From Symsagittifera roscoffensis (lineage: Eukaryota; Xenacoelomorpha; Acoela; Convolutidae): DNA of 64,000 nucleotides. The stretch spans positions 23,515,254 to 23,579,253 of the forward strand of contig NC_087065.1 in the NCBI RefSeq assembly GCF_963678635.1, read 5' to 3'. The notes beneath the pieces were generated by a model. That model saw only the letters and a program-made list of their open reading frames with translations, did no database searches and was not told where the DNA came from. Shown here piece after piece: positions 56,201-57,493 of the stretch; position 1 is the stretch's first letter; the number at the start of each line of letters is the position of its first letter. The translations under genes were made by a program, and so were the position numbers.

Positions 56201-57493
56201 TATATTGTCAATTGTTCAACCAAAACTTTTAAATTGGCCCTAAGTGCAGTCGGAACATTCGGGACTTTGTCCTGACATACGAGCAGTCTTGTTTTTTTTA
56301 AATTTGCCCTGTCCTACTCAATGCAGAACCAACCGCGGGAGAGGGTGTCAACCATTTTACCAATCCCACCTTGAGGCTGTGGATGACAATGAAACCCCTC
56401 CAACCGTGACCGAAATGGTGACCAAACGCAGGACCCTCGTTTTGAGACCCGATTGCCTTGCCCAAATCGGCCACGGCTGCTCGAAAAAAATATTTGTTAC
56501 CATTTGATAACGCTTGCTAATAACATGCGCAAACAGGACCGGAATGAAAATCCAAACTTCTGTCCGCTCAGTTTTTGTACGGTTTCTTCTACTATACTAG
56601 AATTACCGCATAAAATATTTCAAGAAATTTAGAAACAATGAGATTGAAATTAGTTAATAATGAGAATAAAATTGAAAAAATTACCTCAAGTTTTTGATGG
56701 TAAATTTTAATGACACGGAATCCTTGACAGCGCAGTAGCTAAAGTTCAGTTGATCTGGAATCTGTATATCGGCATCCGGAAGAATAGCTTTTATGGGGAT
56801 GGAGAACTTCTTGTTCTAAAATATTCGAGAAAAATTGTTCAAAGTAATTGAAATCAAAGTGTTACAAAGTCCTTTAATCTAGAAAAACCTTTTGGTTTCA
56901 GAGTAAAGCAACCATTGAAAAAATATTTGCTATAATTATAAAATATCTGCCTCTATGATCATGTTGAAAATTTTTCTATTACCTTAGCGAAAATTTCAGC
57001 AAATTTTTATAGGTGTCAGATCGAGATCCAAAAAATAAACCTAAATAAATTTAATATGTCTCAATTTCGCTATGATGATCAACAATGGCGTTTTTGAGTC
57101 TAACCTTTGTTTTAAATTCAATTTTGTCCTCATACTGCTTGCTCTCTAAGGGTTTGAACACAATAGGCATGGAGTAAGTCGTCCCAGGATTCAAGGTTAC
57201 GGCTTTGGGATAAACCAAGGTTCCAAAGACTTGGCTATGGGGCACACTGAAATTTACAAGATAAAAAAATTTATATATTCCTCTAGATATTTGAAAGACA
57301 TAATTGCTTAGACTAACAGAAAGTCGATTTTCTTTTTATCGTATGCTACATTCTTTAGTACGACTTTCTTTGTGTACTCTCCCCCTGGTCTCCATGAAGC
57401 CCAGGTAAGCCCTTGGGTGACTTCCAAGCCATCTACAGTCGGATTGCGCGAAGTGACGTGCACGGCAGCCATCTCTCGTACTACATTATTGAA
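2395..57493 (-). CDS. CFAP65: CFAP65 (CCDC108), cilia- and flagella-associated protein 65, complete, 32 coding exons
   Basis: Exons from 5' to 3': 57318-57493 (ATG at 57472), 57105-57246, 56685-56815, 54241-54940, 48728-48883, 48444-48572, 47939-48175, 47346-47552, 46951-47091, 46226-46525, 45875-45960, 42711-42878, 37717-37940, 37256-37381, 36742-36895, 30978-31106, 30648-30749, 30030-30220, 29644-29807, 29127-29204, 28477-28645, 27379-27482, 26978-27121, 26515-26631, 10053-10265, 9231-9445, 8085-8201, 7550-7778, 7236-7383, 5103-5207, 2947-3094, 2395-2542 (TAG). Every junction keeps phase and the coding sum is 5577 nt (1858 aa), close to the roughly 1.9-kb-codon vertebrate protein. The translation is collinear with vertebrate CFAP65 from the first exons to the last; for example HQFRPVPIAG, LYELYNGGSVP, RWIFRPVEAK and FEWRI match its known blocks. 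The family consists of repeated ASH/MSP-like beta-sandwich domains and is needed for sperm flagella and motile cilia. Intron 24 (16.2 kb) carries a retroelement. Which ATG is used is not certain, because the frame stays open to the acceptor. Confidence 0.95.
2579..2612. repeat. (GA)n microsatellite
   Basis: About 17 uninterrupted GA dinucleotides, in CFAP65 intron 31 just upstream of the last exon's acceptor. Confidence 0.97.
4529..4980 (+). repeat. Dispersed repeat A, copy 1
   Basis: About 450 bp similar in the same orientation to 9578-9990. Both copies start with catagccaa..gac(a/g)gttggaaaaaag and share an AATGAACGC..AAACTGA block, an 'ACGTTTTxCxTGACCTTTAC' block and a 'tttttcctgaaaa' end. 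A shorter relative of its start is at about 25615. No coding capacity is visible. Confidence 0.7.
5340..5740 (+). repeat. Dispersed repeat B (GGAGCGCGCGTC family), forward copy
   Basis: Contains the core (tatatactaattttgaggg, then ggagcgcgcgtcaaaaaa) followed by a 'gtgcccaaaaacgc'-like block and a 'gagctcggaaaat'-like end. The same order recurs at 53741-54095 (forward) and 31993-32400 (reversed), and the terminal part alone at 1745-1860. Conserved ends suggest a mobile element, but no ORF or clear terminal repeats were found. Confidence 0.65.
6290..6640 (+). repeat. Imperfect tandem repeat, period ~169 bp
   Basis: Two clear units: the block 'gaaaattcgagttttccgag' to 'ggggagctt' near 6353-6430 recurs as 'gaaaatttgacttttctgag' to 'ggggagctt' near 6524-6598. 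A third, decayed unit may follow at about 6700. It lies in CFAP65 intron 29. Confidence 0.6.
7236..10265 (-). CDS. CFAP65: CFAP65 exons 25-29 (residues ~1419-1726)
   Basis: Exons 10053-10265, 9231-9445, 8085-8201, 7550-7778 and 7236-7383. Exon 25 encodes DLRYWAQVKAQQDQEFTITE, which matches the vertebrate ELQEWKDEKVRQEVEFTIT helix. Exon 26 encodes TLPPIKK and LHLGVTARTH, again collinear with the vertebrate protein. Exon 28 encodes EDTTFHQAIRD and EPVPYF, matching the EDKNFHEAV...VPYF segment. The rest is polar and probably disordered or coiled coil. Confidence 0.93.
9578..9990 (+). repeat. Dispersed repeat A, copy 2
   Basis: This pairs with the copy at 4529-4980, with visible identity along its length but many small indels. 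It lies in CFAP65 intron 25, between exons 26 and 25. Confidence 0.7.
10731..11362 (+). repeat. 5' LTR
   Basis: The 632-bp LTR begins TGTTCTGATTTC and ends GCTAGCGTAATA. A TATA box (tataaat, 11054-11060) and an AATAAA signal (11249-11254) mark a plausible U3-R-U5 layout. Upstream of TATA, six TACGA motifs fall between 10941 and 11027, a possible array of transcription-factor sites. It differs from the 3' LTR at four single bases. Confidence 0.97.
11366..11383 (+). other. Putative primer binding site
   Basis: TGGTGCGACC follows the 5' LTR after 3 nt and would pair with a tRNA 3' end reading GGTCGCACCA. I could not assign the tRNA. Confidence 0.6.
11588..12991 (+). CDS. gag: Retroelement gag polyprotein
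   Basis: 467 codons from ATG 11588 (context aaaATGG) to TAA 12989. The N-terminal two-thirds is a retrotransposon capsid-type region (WxxF/LxxLF-like helices, for example SLEWFNDNV...WAQLKDLFLNRF around residues 75-95). One CCHC zinc knuckle, CEYCRMNGHSKSRC (C-X2-C-X4-H-X4-C), lies near residues 267-281. The C-terminal third is Asn/Arg/Ser-rich and basic, fitting an RNA-binding nucleocapsid tail. The frame is intact. Its last codons contain a -1 frameshift heptamer that would lead into pol, whose frame is open through this point. Confidence 0.95.
   Translation: MADTPISHPNLSLMTFSGKDPNQNATAFWNSVENKILFSLGQRPADNDARRSYDSRQRSLFGSLLTDTSLEWFNDNVTNATTWAQLKDLFLNRFTDGRDQFKHRIDAENAARQDGELIKNYFHRIKSSVDRGWPESIDETVHATEAAQNAERTIQTRQRSQKYIDFSIKGLRPLALKQKAHEYMIEHPNANWDQFTNPVITKDLTFIVATDPANKSTTDKMTSLETQIKELTKLIKNQEVSAISDQFSFQRRHPDIKGRPNSTRFCEYCRMNGHSKSRCSKKQVQDEVNKLRKELTTKNERRVSFETDYKRNRRPNNFPNQSNPNPSNRFWDNQNRTTNNSNPSQNNYGIRHNYNYNGNNFQKANAQSSFNNKRLQTYDDRYPRENKFRENEQVAKQFYDQENRQFNSNPRGRPYNTGSYNSNNSRDSTRSQSPNFRSNQIQSETTHWVEEEVNYCDAITDFFPLNY
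12979..13068 (+). promoter_or_regulatory. Programmed -1 ribosomal frameshift signal (gag to pol)
   Basis: T TTA AAC (12979-12985) sits in the gag frame two codons before its stop, and pol is in the -1 frame and open from here. After a 7-nt spacer, GTCTCCG (12993-12999) is perfectly complementary to CGGAGAC (13062-13068). The long loop contains a second hairpin, ATCCT/AGGAT (13019-13034). Heptamer class, spacer length and stem position all match known -1 sites. Confidence 0.85.
12986..15843 (+). CDS. pol: Retroelement pol, part 1: protease, TARG1-like macrodomain, RT, start of RNase H
   Basis: The open frame starts at the frameshift site; the first ATG is 13102 and numbering here is from it. 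A retropepsin-like motif (MIDPGSTCSII, residues ~1-11) has Pro where DTG/DSG is usual. A macrodomain fills residues ~262-406 (separate entry). The RT domain, ~residues 560-800, shows LVLDARYLN, SSDLSCAYHQVPL and the catalytic-pair region YIND at 720, where Asn replaces the first Asp of the family's Y-x-D-D. RNase H begins with HADSS and HREL and is cut by TAA at 15841-15843. Downstream pol (15844 on) is in the same frame, so this is a single nonsense codon or, less likely, a read-through stop. Confidence 0.93.
13888..14325 (+). CDS. TARG1/OARD1-like ADP-ribose hydrolase macrodomain within pol
   Basis: Residues ~262-406 of pol align end to end, with one small insertion, to cellular TARG1 (OARD1/C6orf130), which removes ADP-ribose from acidic residues. 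Landmarks are IAHTISADRAMKKG near the N-terminus, YNLITKQRYFQKPTYDN in the centre and IACGLDKMNWEEVS near the end, closing with ITIFVYVS. The two catalytic residues of human TARG1, Lys84 and Asp125, correspond to Lys335 (14104-14106) and Asp376 (14227-14229), and the 41-residue spacing is identical. The adenosine/phosphate loop glycine pattern is partly changed (MKKG for MGAG). It lies between protease and RT, so it would be released by polyprotein processing. Inferred role: reversing host ADP-ribosylation. Confidence 0.92.
15844..18735 (+). CDS. pol: Retroelement pol, part 2: RNase H C-terminal half, integrase, C-terminal extension
   Basis: This continues the frame of part 1 after the in-frame TAA. 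It starts with the RNase H segment YCDHRPI (third acidic residue) and a LSRN end where the usual Asp of the A-D-x-L-S-R block is Glu (FLELLSRN). Integrase follows. Its HHCC zinc domain (HKHPLSGHHG to CLECQKNK) is near 16920-17055. The catalytic core has IHIDHKGP, HDNGSAF and NGKVEVQN, giving D, D and E with 35 residues between the last two, all intact. A long polar C-terminal tail ends at TAA 18733, and its last residues are basic (KKPKRTKRP). Confidence 0.94.
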   Translation, partial: SALQTYEFYIIGSPFPLYLYCDHRPILFLWSRKGQLSHRFFKYQVVLTKFNNLKIIYTPGSNLAFLELLSRNVPIADIKRYQLEHKTIPNNIKFILDNGEQICYSVLHKDDNIFQNDCYPVIAQVQGGKKKLINISDRGDFSIEDAPEYFEESCSAIQNITDFFRFGKQINQIKRPSIPDITNENIYEEIPDEVSALDDPLENSEWLDLYEGNVENNLLNDLVKAKNDFATKTRSLRLIEPLSLQSEENKSDSLELIAKMTDFAKEANLDVETIMQEQCNDTVIIDIKNCIKQNEKPERNKKNPYREEKGLKAYIRQFELLFIEDQHDLLCINEYNDDYTKSPKICLPISLVLNCFELAHKHPLSGHHGETKTLEIIKRYFYWPGLYKWVKMLLHDCLECQKNKPKRKDLNEAPLQQWGQLETIPMKTIHIDHKGPLRPSSHGKNFCLVVIDAFSRYLQVYPCTHADSKETIKLLEKYITTFGIPQQIIHDNGSAFMSNDFAHWSSELGITLRPRTTYSPWTNGKVEVQNKHLTQYFRHFLSTSGSNWSELTNKFAFAHNTAINSSTGYTPYEIVFGIKPQVPLSLKLGLYRDQNKRCTSEFCAGLENHAHTEHKSNNETIDGFLKNQISAEILKRENDFKLIYSNTYTHCRRITNKAHMFRNQFKLGRPIKEGTKVLLENRSKPLLKSQKLLNLRSGPFTVIEKITEVTYGIQNDFTNEKNIVHRNHIVEYFPKEQQMPKLLQEYSSDLFSSDFYDHITNHQIDSFNKPKQVENLQYQFWPVVNNGYQQMTDHTPTNEDQNKTIVYEHSLDSGRETMHLRTLFDATAIDQNLRPIRSSTPYPVDKTPNPSTSQSSSYGHRRLPSRSISPNTSLANDFGRRHQNITTQYINPRPPDIPRLSESSESFTDGKNIPHSSQESFYENTRSAPGSLSESKKPKRTKRPTNFYGTTIPSSLIGKFKKK
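18785..18790 (-). terminator. Minus-strand AATAAA after the antisense gene
   Basis: The minus strand reads AATAAA ~95 nt beyond the antisense gene's stop. Together with the plus-strand signal at 18844 it makes overlapping convergent 3' ends. Confidence 0.45.
18844..18849 (+). terminator. Plus-strand AATAAA after pol
   Basis: AATAAA about 110 nt beyond the pol stop and only ~37 nt before the end of the antisense ORF. It could end a sense transcript inside the element, in addition to the LTR signal. Motif only. Confidence 0.35.
18886..19581 (-). CDS. Antisense two-exon gene inside the retroelement, function unknown
   Basis: Exon 1 runs from ATG 19581 to 19225 (119 codons) and ends at a consensus donor, GAT|GTAAGT. 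Exon 2 runs from acceptor ttgttttag (19123) through 19122-18886, ending in TAA. The 102-bp intron keeps phase 0 and gives a protein of 197 aa. It is acidic in its first half (DFPEKFLNLRDELDFKHEAL) and has a helical, basic second half with an AWWRPYSALQFAVRSLSRAA segment. I do not recognise a family. A strong acceptor-like tract (gctttccttttag, ~19630) upstream suggests an additional 5' exon. It is antisense to the element's genome strand and its reading frame is clean, unlike env and pol, which carry lesions. Confidence 0.75.
19750..20000 (+). promoter_or_regulatory. Candidate internal, possibly bidirectional promoter between the antisense gene and env
   Basis: About 500 bp of noncoding DNA separates the divergent antisense and env start codons. 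It contains a direct repeat (gtggaaaaaccac..acatta at ~19780 and again at ~19806), an inverted CCAAT-type motif (ggccaatcag, ~19889) and a TATA-like ctttaaaaac (~19931). The candidate start of the env message would be near 19960. This is inferred from motifs and gene arrangement only. Confidence 0.4.
20086..21678 (+). CDS. env: Retroelement env-like glycoprotein, ectodomain part
   Basis: ATG 20086 (acaaaATGA) opens 530 codons to TAG 21676. An acidic 28-residue leader precedes a donor-like GTGAGT at 20170. A hydrophobic signal segment (IYLVGLLTLIILSNQTSA, residues ~49-66) follows, then a Cys-rich ectodomain with several N-glycosylation sequons (NATM, NVTL, NRSM). The spacing of its early cysteines and the VTLYQ block recall mononegavirus (chuvirus)-type glycoproteins captured by some LTR elements; this is a tentative family call. 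The frame stops before any membrane anchor. The rest of the protein lies in another frame downstream (next entry), so this copy is frameshifted between about 21600 and 21676. Confidence 0.8.
   Translation: MTNPYSELEEGELMDQDPVLTTLEEMLKVSTFKNSFAIIHYQKINLQKIYLVGLLTLIILSNQTSAFDPKEQLYANTANNLRVAHYDCQLMTSNKMFSLNKVAPCKVQPENIKVAHAYVTLYQRHYRTKVNATMCRIKHQSMRWFCDSFDSSGIDARQNMITTDLHLSADQCKSAADRGYLNLGYASIGNIPFKFNVKTVTNAHAGKVDGKHHNECDGRSWIKLDTFETYMQNVTLTVNLKDGTVNNWQNIPLPCPVSTNGCETTSLDAFAYTWEEPNNCIFTVLNRFPAKMIQNEESYYIIKGDSSPSIHSTHTRDSQKFMLQVMNKPQSLCGHPRIVYPTSYDSLFIAYTDGFNMDTGIQVKPTPETGTIHNAGQPNSTFLTLSDDSPPLQFSSHQIDYEAHIGTKLDYILFYSFYMLRTAELALLQNQCELERSSILNTLMLSLESPRLAGYILTKNRSMFLETNGNVAWLYHCPKFYSPLQLMDECYNRIPIMYKENIRFVDPITRQTFSRQIYKTAPTNIQISFS
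20086..23195 (+). CDS. Predicted spliced accessory gene (acidic N-terminus, coiled-coil C-terminus), with an internal TAA
   Basis: Exon 1, 20086-20169, shares its first 28 codons with env and ends AAG|GTGAGT. Exon 2 begins at 22416 after a pyrimidine-rich acceptor (ttctactgttctag), in the same phase (0). The spliced frame passes an in-frame TAA at 22719-22721 and is then open to TAA 23193, so the gene appears broken by one nonsense codon in this copy. The first third is very acidic with hydrophobic spikes (DDDLRDFEDLLSLPPP), like acidic activation domains. The middle is Pro/Thr-rich. The end has a heptad-like coiled coil (IRELKKQIHNLKTKNHQLI). Inferred role: a transactivator or other regulatory protein, made by removing the env intron as in complex retroviruses. 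Confidence 0.6.
21669..22394 (+). pseudogene. env: env C-terminal part in a shifted frame, with transmembrane anchor
   Basis: The frame -1 relative to the upstream env frame is open from before 21640 to TAA 22392; its first ATG is 21828. It has no start signal of its own. It holds a helical stretch, one strong hydrophobic anchor (IVFASFLFVKFILDCLVFII, ~22055-22119) and a ~70-residue polar tail. The anchor is what the upstream part lacks, so the two are best read as one gene broken by an indel. Confidence 0.7.
22437..22721 (+). CDS. Accessory gene, exon 2 part before the TAA
   Basis: 94 codons from ATG 22437 if read without splicing. The frame is also open upstream to the acceptor at 22416. 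Composition is acidic, then Thr/Pro-rich (STTTTPTAKPTSTRS). Not recognised by family. Confidence 0.5.
   Translation: MDATLDDDLRDFEDLLSLPPPTDPLDSQVSALTQQPTVSTTTTPTAKPTSTRSFVEPLLQTNSAVPITTASQPPPLKISPPDFKIPLVPSNSKI
22794..23195 (+). CDS. Accessory gene, part after the TAA, with coiled coil
   Basis: 133 codons from ATG 22794, in the same frame as 22437-22721 and open back to the TAA at 22719. The last ~35 residues form a basic coiled coil with Leu/Ile heptads. Not recognised by family. Confidence 0.5.
   Translation: MTIRRQPLHPTELNTKLHIQLERERYNNSNSNPGFDMDLNYALNPLINRFKLEAYHPIKKMYSITNSLLEYQNIYVPAKYLTAKLQTPQLDDYTEQIQRSHIHETHQIRELKKQIHNLKTKNHQLIARLEGKL
23196..23712 (+). other. Retroelement 3' untranslated region
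   Basis: No ORF of note. It holds an AATAAA at 23415-23420 and AT-rich DNA up to the polypurine tract. Confidence 0.6.
23713..23725 (+). other. Polypurine tract
   Basis: aggaggatggata directly abuts the 3' LTR, as expected for the plus-strand primer. Two T residues interrupt it. Confidence 0.7.
23726..24357 (+). repeat. 3' LTR
   Basis: A 632-bp copy of the 5' LTR with four substitutions. It is preceded by the purine-rich tract aggaggatggata and followed by ATAT, the target duplication. Confidence 0.97.
24362..26514. other. CFAP65 intron 24, part beyond the retroelement
   Basis: No coding sequence recognised. A copy of the repeat family that forms the 42998-45531 array is present in reverse at about 25030-25460, including a 13-C run (25103-25115). 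The start of dispersed repeat A recurs near 25615. Confidence 0.6.
26515..31106 (-). CDS. CFAP65: CFAP65 exons 16-24 (residues ~1019-1418)
   Basis: Nine compact exons: 30978-31106, 30648-30749, 30030-30220, 29644-29807, 29127-29204, 28477-28645, 27379-27482, 26978-27121, 26515-26631. This is the best conserved part of the protein. It includes INMNFGSAPAGSPNTK, LEYWAQSGDFSEEEFHQLMV, GREIVLNFVGVTVEP, LYELYNGGSVP and the beta-domain end NLDFTCQ. Donors of exons 21, 23 and 24 start GTCAAT, GTCAGA and GTCAGC. Exon 24 is followed by a 16.2-kb intron enlarged by the LTR element. Confidence 0.94.
28036..28462 (+). repeat. Dispersed copy of the 42998-45531 repeat family
   Basis: It starts gttccgactttcgaagaaca and ends ggcagtcgg..tgatacaagcagtct, the two ends of one array unit, with diverged middle. 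It fills most of CFAP65 intron 21. Confidence 0.7.
31107..36741. other. CFAP65 intron 15, repeat-filled
   Basis: 5.6 kb without a recognised gene. It holds dispersed repeat B (31993-32400) and several head-to-tail, reverse-oriented, decayed copies of the array family between about 33150 and 35900. These are recognisable by 'ccaccccgagc..atattccg', 'cgaaagtcgg', 'caagactgctcgtat' and 'gcgcgtta'. Confidence 0.65.
31993..32400 (-). repeat. Dispersed repeat B, inverted copy
   Basis: Reverse-oriented copy of the family at 5340-5740. It begins with gcggatctaggaatttttcg and includes the palindromic ggcgcccaaggcgcc core. It sits in CFAP65 intron 15. Confidence 0.65.
36742..37940 (-). CDS. CFAP65: CFAP65 exons 13-15 (residues ~851-1019)
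   Basis: Exons 37717-37940, 37256-37381 and 36742-36895. They encode a block with SVDFGEVICGNRQTKTLTLF, an ASH-type strand pattern, followed by LGGTVPARTHK and a conserved LWRLLNVDR end that corresponds to the vertebrate LWRLFSLDL block. Donors of exons 13 and 14 are GTCAGC and GTCACA, with C at intron +3. Both are preceded by CAG and both are required by phase (1 nt carried in each case). Confidence 0.92.
37981..39584 (-). mobile_element. Decayed Mutator-like (MULE) DNA transposon
   Basis: The ends are inverted repeats: GAGACAATTCAGCCACAGAC at 37981 and its diverged complement ending at 39584 (CTGAATTGTC...GGCCGAATTGTCTC). The motif GACAATTC(A/G)GCC repeats four times at the left end (37983-38066) as a subterminal array. 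Between them is a minus-strand MULE transposase fragment. No target duplication is clear. It lies in CFAP65 intron 12, ~40 bp from exon 13. Confidence 0.75.
38350..39043 (-). pseudogene. MULE transposase fragment, frameshifted
   Basis: The open frame 39043-38447 carries the MULE-type transposase core: APDVFYQIYTIHGV, PLVYALLPNKT, the VIDFEAA block with its acidic residue, and QFCFFHLGQAVWRNVQ. It ends at TNNALEA. The expected continuation (MAKHPALPKLITRFKDDQKK) is in another frame within 38350-38460, so there is a frameshift near 38450. The N-terminal zinc-finger/DNA-binding region is missing. The start at tgatttcag|TG (~39003) could be an exon boundary. Not expected to be active. Confidence 0.85.
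40199..40432. repeat. Fold-back element 1 (C-tract arms)
   Basis: The left arm (40199-40236: ggctcttttccagttccccc..) and right arm (40396-40432) are inverted repeats with C9/G6 tracts, separated by ~160 bp. It resembles fold-back 2 just downstream. Confidence 0.7.
40517..40680. repeat. Fold-back element 2 (C-tract arms)
   Basis: Arms 40517-40547 (gaagtcggctctttttcctt plus C-run) and 40651-40680 (G-run plus aaggaaaaagagc..cttc) are inverted repeats. They are related to fold-back 1 by the 'gctctttt-cc-C(n)' arm sequence. Confidence 0.7.
40766..40838 (+). tRNA. tRNA-Arg (anticodon TCG)-like gene, possibly a pseudogene
   Basis: The 73-nt cloverleaf has a D-arm GCC..GGC, anticodon arm TCTGA-CTTCGAA-TCAGA with TCG at 40799-40801, variable AGATT and T-loop TTCGAAT. 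Box A (TGGCCTAACGG) and box B (GGTTCGAATCC) are perfect and a T5 terminator follows at 40841. The acceptor stem (GGCAGCA/TGTGGTC) has one A-G mismatch and two G-U pairs, and the T-stem (GGAGG/CCCTC) one A-C mismatch, so function is doubtful. It is intronic to CFAP65, on the opposite strand. Confidence 0.8.
41056..42710. other. Rest of CFAP65 intron 12
   Basis: No gene recognised. A ~25-bp inverted repeat (tactatgatagtggtccctt at ~41721 and its complement at ~42153-42179) brackets a 430-bp segment, suggesting a small fold-back. Short ORFs on either side (41562-41789 plus, 42096-42383 minus) match nothing I know. Confidence 0.45.
42711..42878 (-). CDS. CFAP65: CFAP65 exon 12 (residues ~795-851)
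   Basis: A 168-bp exon between acceptor ctgtttag (42879) and donor GTGAGT (42710). It completes the codon begun in exon 11 and continues with FEWRI, directly matching vertebrate CFAP65 (FEWRV). It covers one ASH-type beta unit, with the EPSSGVILPNE turn typical of these domains. It lies between the tandem array of intron 11 and the 4.8-kb intron 12, which holds the MULE and the tRNA-like gene. Confidence 0.92.
42998..45531 (+). repeat. Five-unit tandem array, ~0.45-0.53 kb per unit
   Basis: Units start at 42998, 43451, 43933, 44466 and 44998 with ttgttccgactttcg and end ~45530 with gatacgagcagtcttgtt. Each holds a 'gaaagtaacggaatatttgt' block, a 'gtgggtttttt' block, 'taacgcgcgatatatttcgc', 'gcgtgtggggggatgatt' and a terminal hairpin CAGGGC-TTC-GCCCTG. 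The last three units are ~533 bp and the first two shorter by internal deletion. Single diverged copies occur elsewhere in the window. No ORF is conserved. Confidence 0.93.
45875..48883 (-). CDS. CFAP65: CFAP65 exons 5-11 (residues ~377-795)
   Basis: Seven exons: 48728-48883, 48444-48572, 47939-48175, 47346-47552, 46951-47091, 46226-46525, 45875-45960. Exon 5 contains the FTPTHSIGCYRRL block, exon 8 the VEPQVCDIPPLKAQSFR block and exon 10 the IHLVNRGTTSLTFNFD block. Each aligns in order with vertebrate CFAP65. Exon 6 ends at GAG followed by GCAAGC rather than GT. Phase and protein alignment both support this GC-AG intron (48176-48443), because the frame otherwise runs on 30 codons to a stop with no conserved match. 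Confidence 0.92.
49246..49465 (+). repeat. Partial first unit of the 1.77-kb duplication
   Basis: About 220 bp similar to the beginning of the 1.77-kb units (from 'gcgaggcttatatt' to 'ggcggtaac'), truncated at its 3' end where the first full unit starts. Confidence 0.85.
49466..53006 (+). repeat. 1.77-kb tandem duplication with tRNA-like pol III promoter motifs
   Basis: Copies 49466-51236 (1771 bp) and 51237-53006 (1770 bp) are nearly identical, from gaatacgactgggattgcac to ttgaactcagctt. Each contains a tRNA-like head with box A TAGCCTGGCGG and box B GGTTCGAATCT 43 nt apart (~49691 region, ~51448). A second A/B pair, TGGCGTAGAAG and TGTTCAAATCT, 43 nt apart, is followed at once by a T-run (~50070-50150, ~51840-51920). 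This points to a SINE- or tRNA-derived element. ORFs inside are short and unconserved with known proteins. Confidence 0.93.
53741..54095 (+). repeat. Dispersed repeat B, second forward copy
   Basis: Same block order as at 5340-5740, including the ggcgccttgggcgcc palindrome and the gggagcgcgtcaaaaa block. It lies in CFAP65 intron 4, about 150 bp from exon 4. Confidence 0.65.
54241..54940 (-). CDS. CFAP65: CFAP65 exon 4 (700 bp, residues ~143-376)
   Basis: This is the largest exon. It encodes about 233 residues with two ASH/MSP-like beta-sandwich units. The block DFGDVDFGSIATKSLEILNT fits the conserved 'FGxVxxG...' strand pattern of ASH domains, and the segment through IVKCIGRGKGPAIKL matches the vertebrate CFAP65 segment ending in GFCRGPAVSL. 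The acceptor is gatgtttcag at 54941 and the donor GTAAGT at 54240. Intron 4, downstream, is 5.4 kb and holds a 1.77-kb tandem duplication. Confidence 0.93.
54941..56684. other. CFAP65 intron 3
   Basis: No gene seen. A full but diverged copy of the array family (ttccgactttcgaagaaagt to acatacgagcagtcttgtt) occupies 55780-56292. Confidence 0.6.
56685..57493 (-). CDS. CFAP65: CFAP65 exons 1-3 (N-terminus, residues ~1-143)
   Basis: Exon 1 begins after an acceptor (tcacttttttag) at 57494. The first ATG after it is followed at once by TAG, a minimal upstream ORF. The second ATG (57472) has purine at -3 and G at +4 and opens the conserved frame. Exon 2 (57105-57246) holds the FxPLESKQYED block that matches the vertebrate FRPLEAKEYMD block, and exon 3 (56685-56815) holds the next beta-domain entry. 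Phases are 2, 0, 2. An upstream noncoding or coding exon cannot be excluded. Confidence 0.88.
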
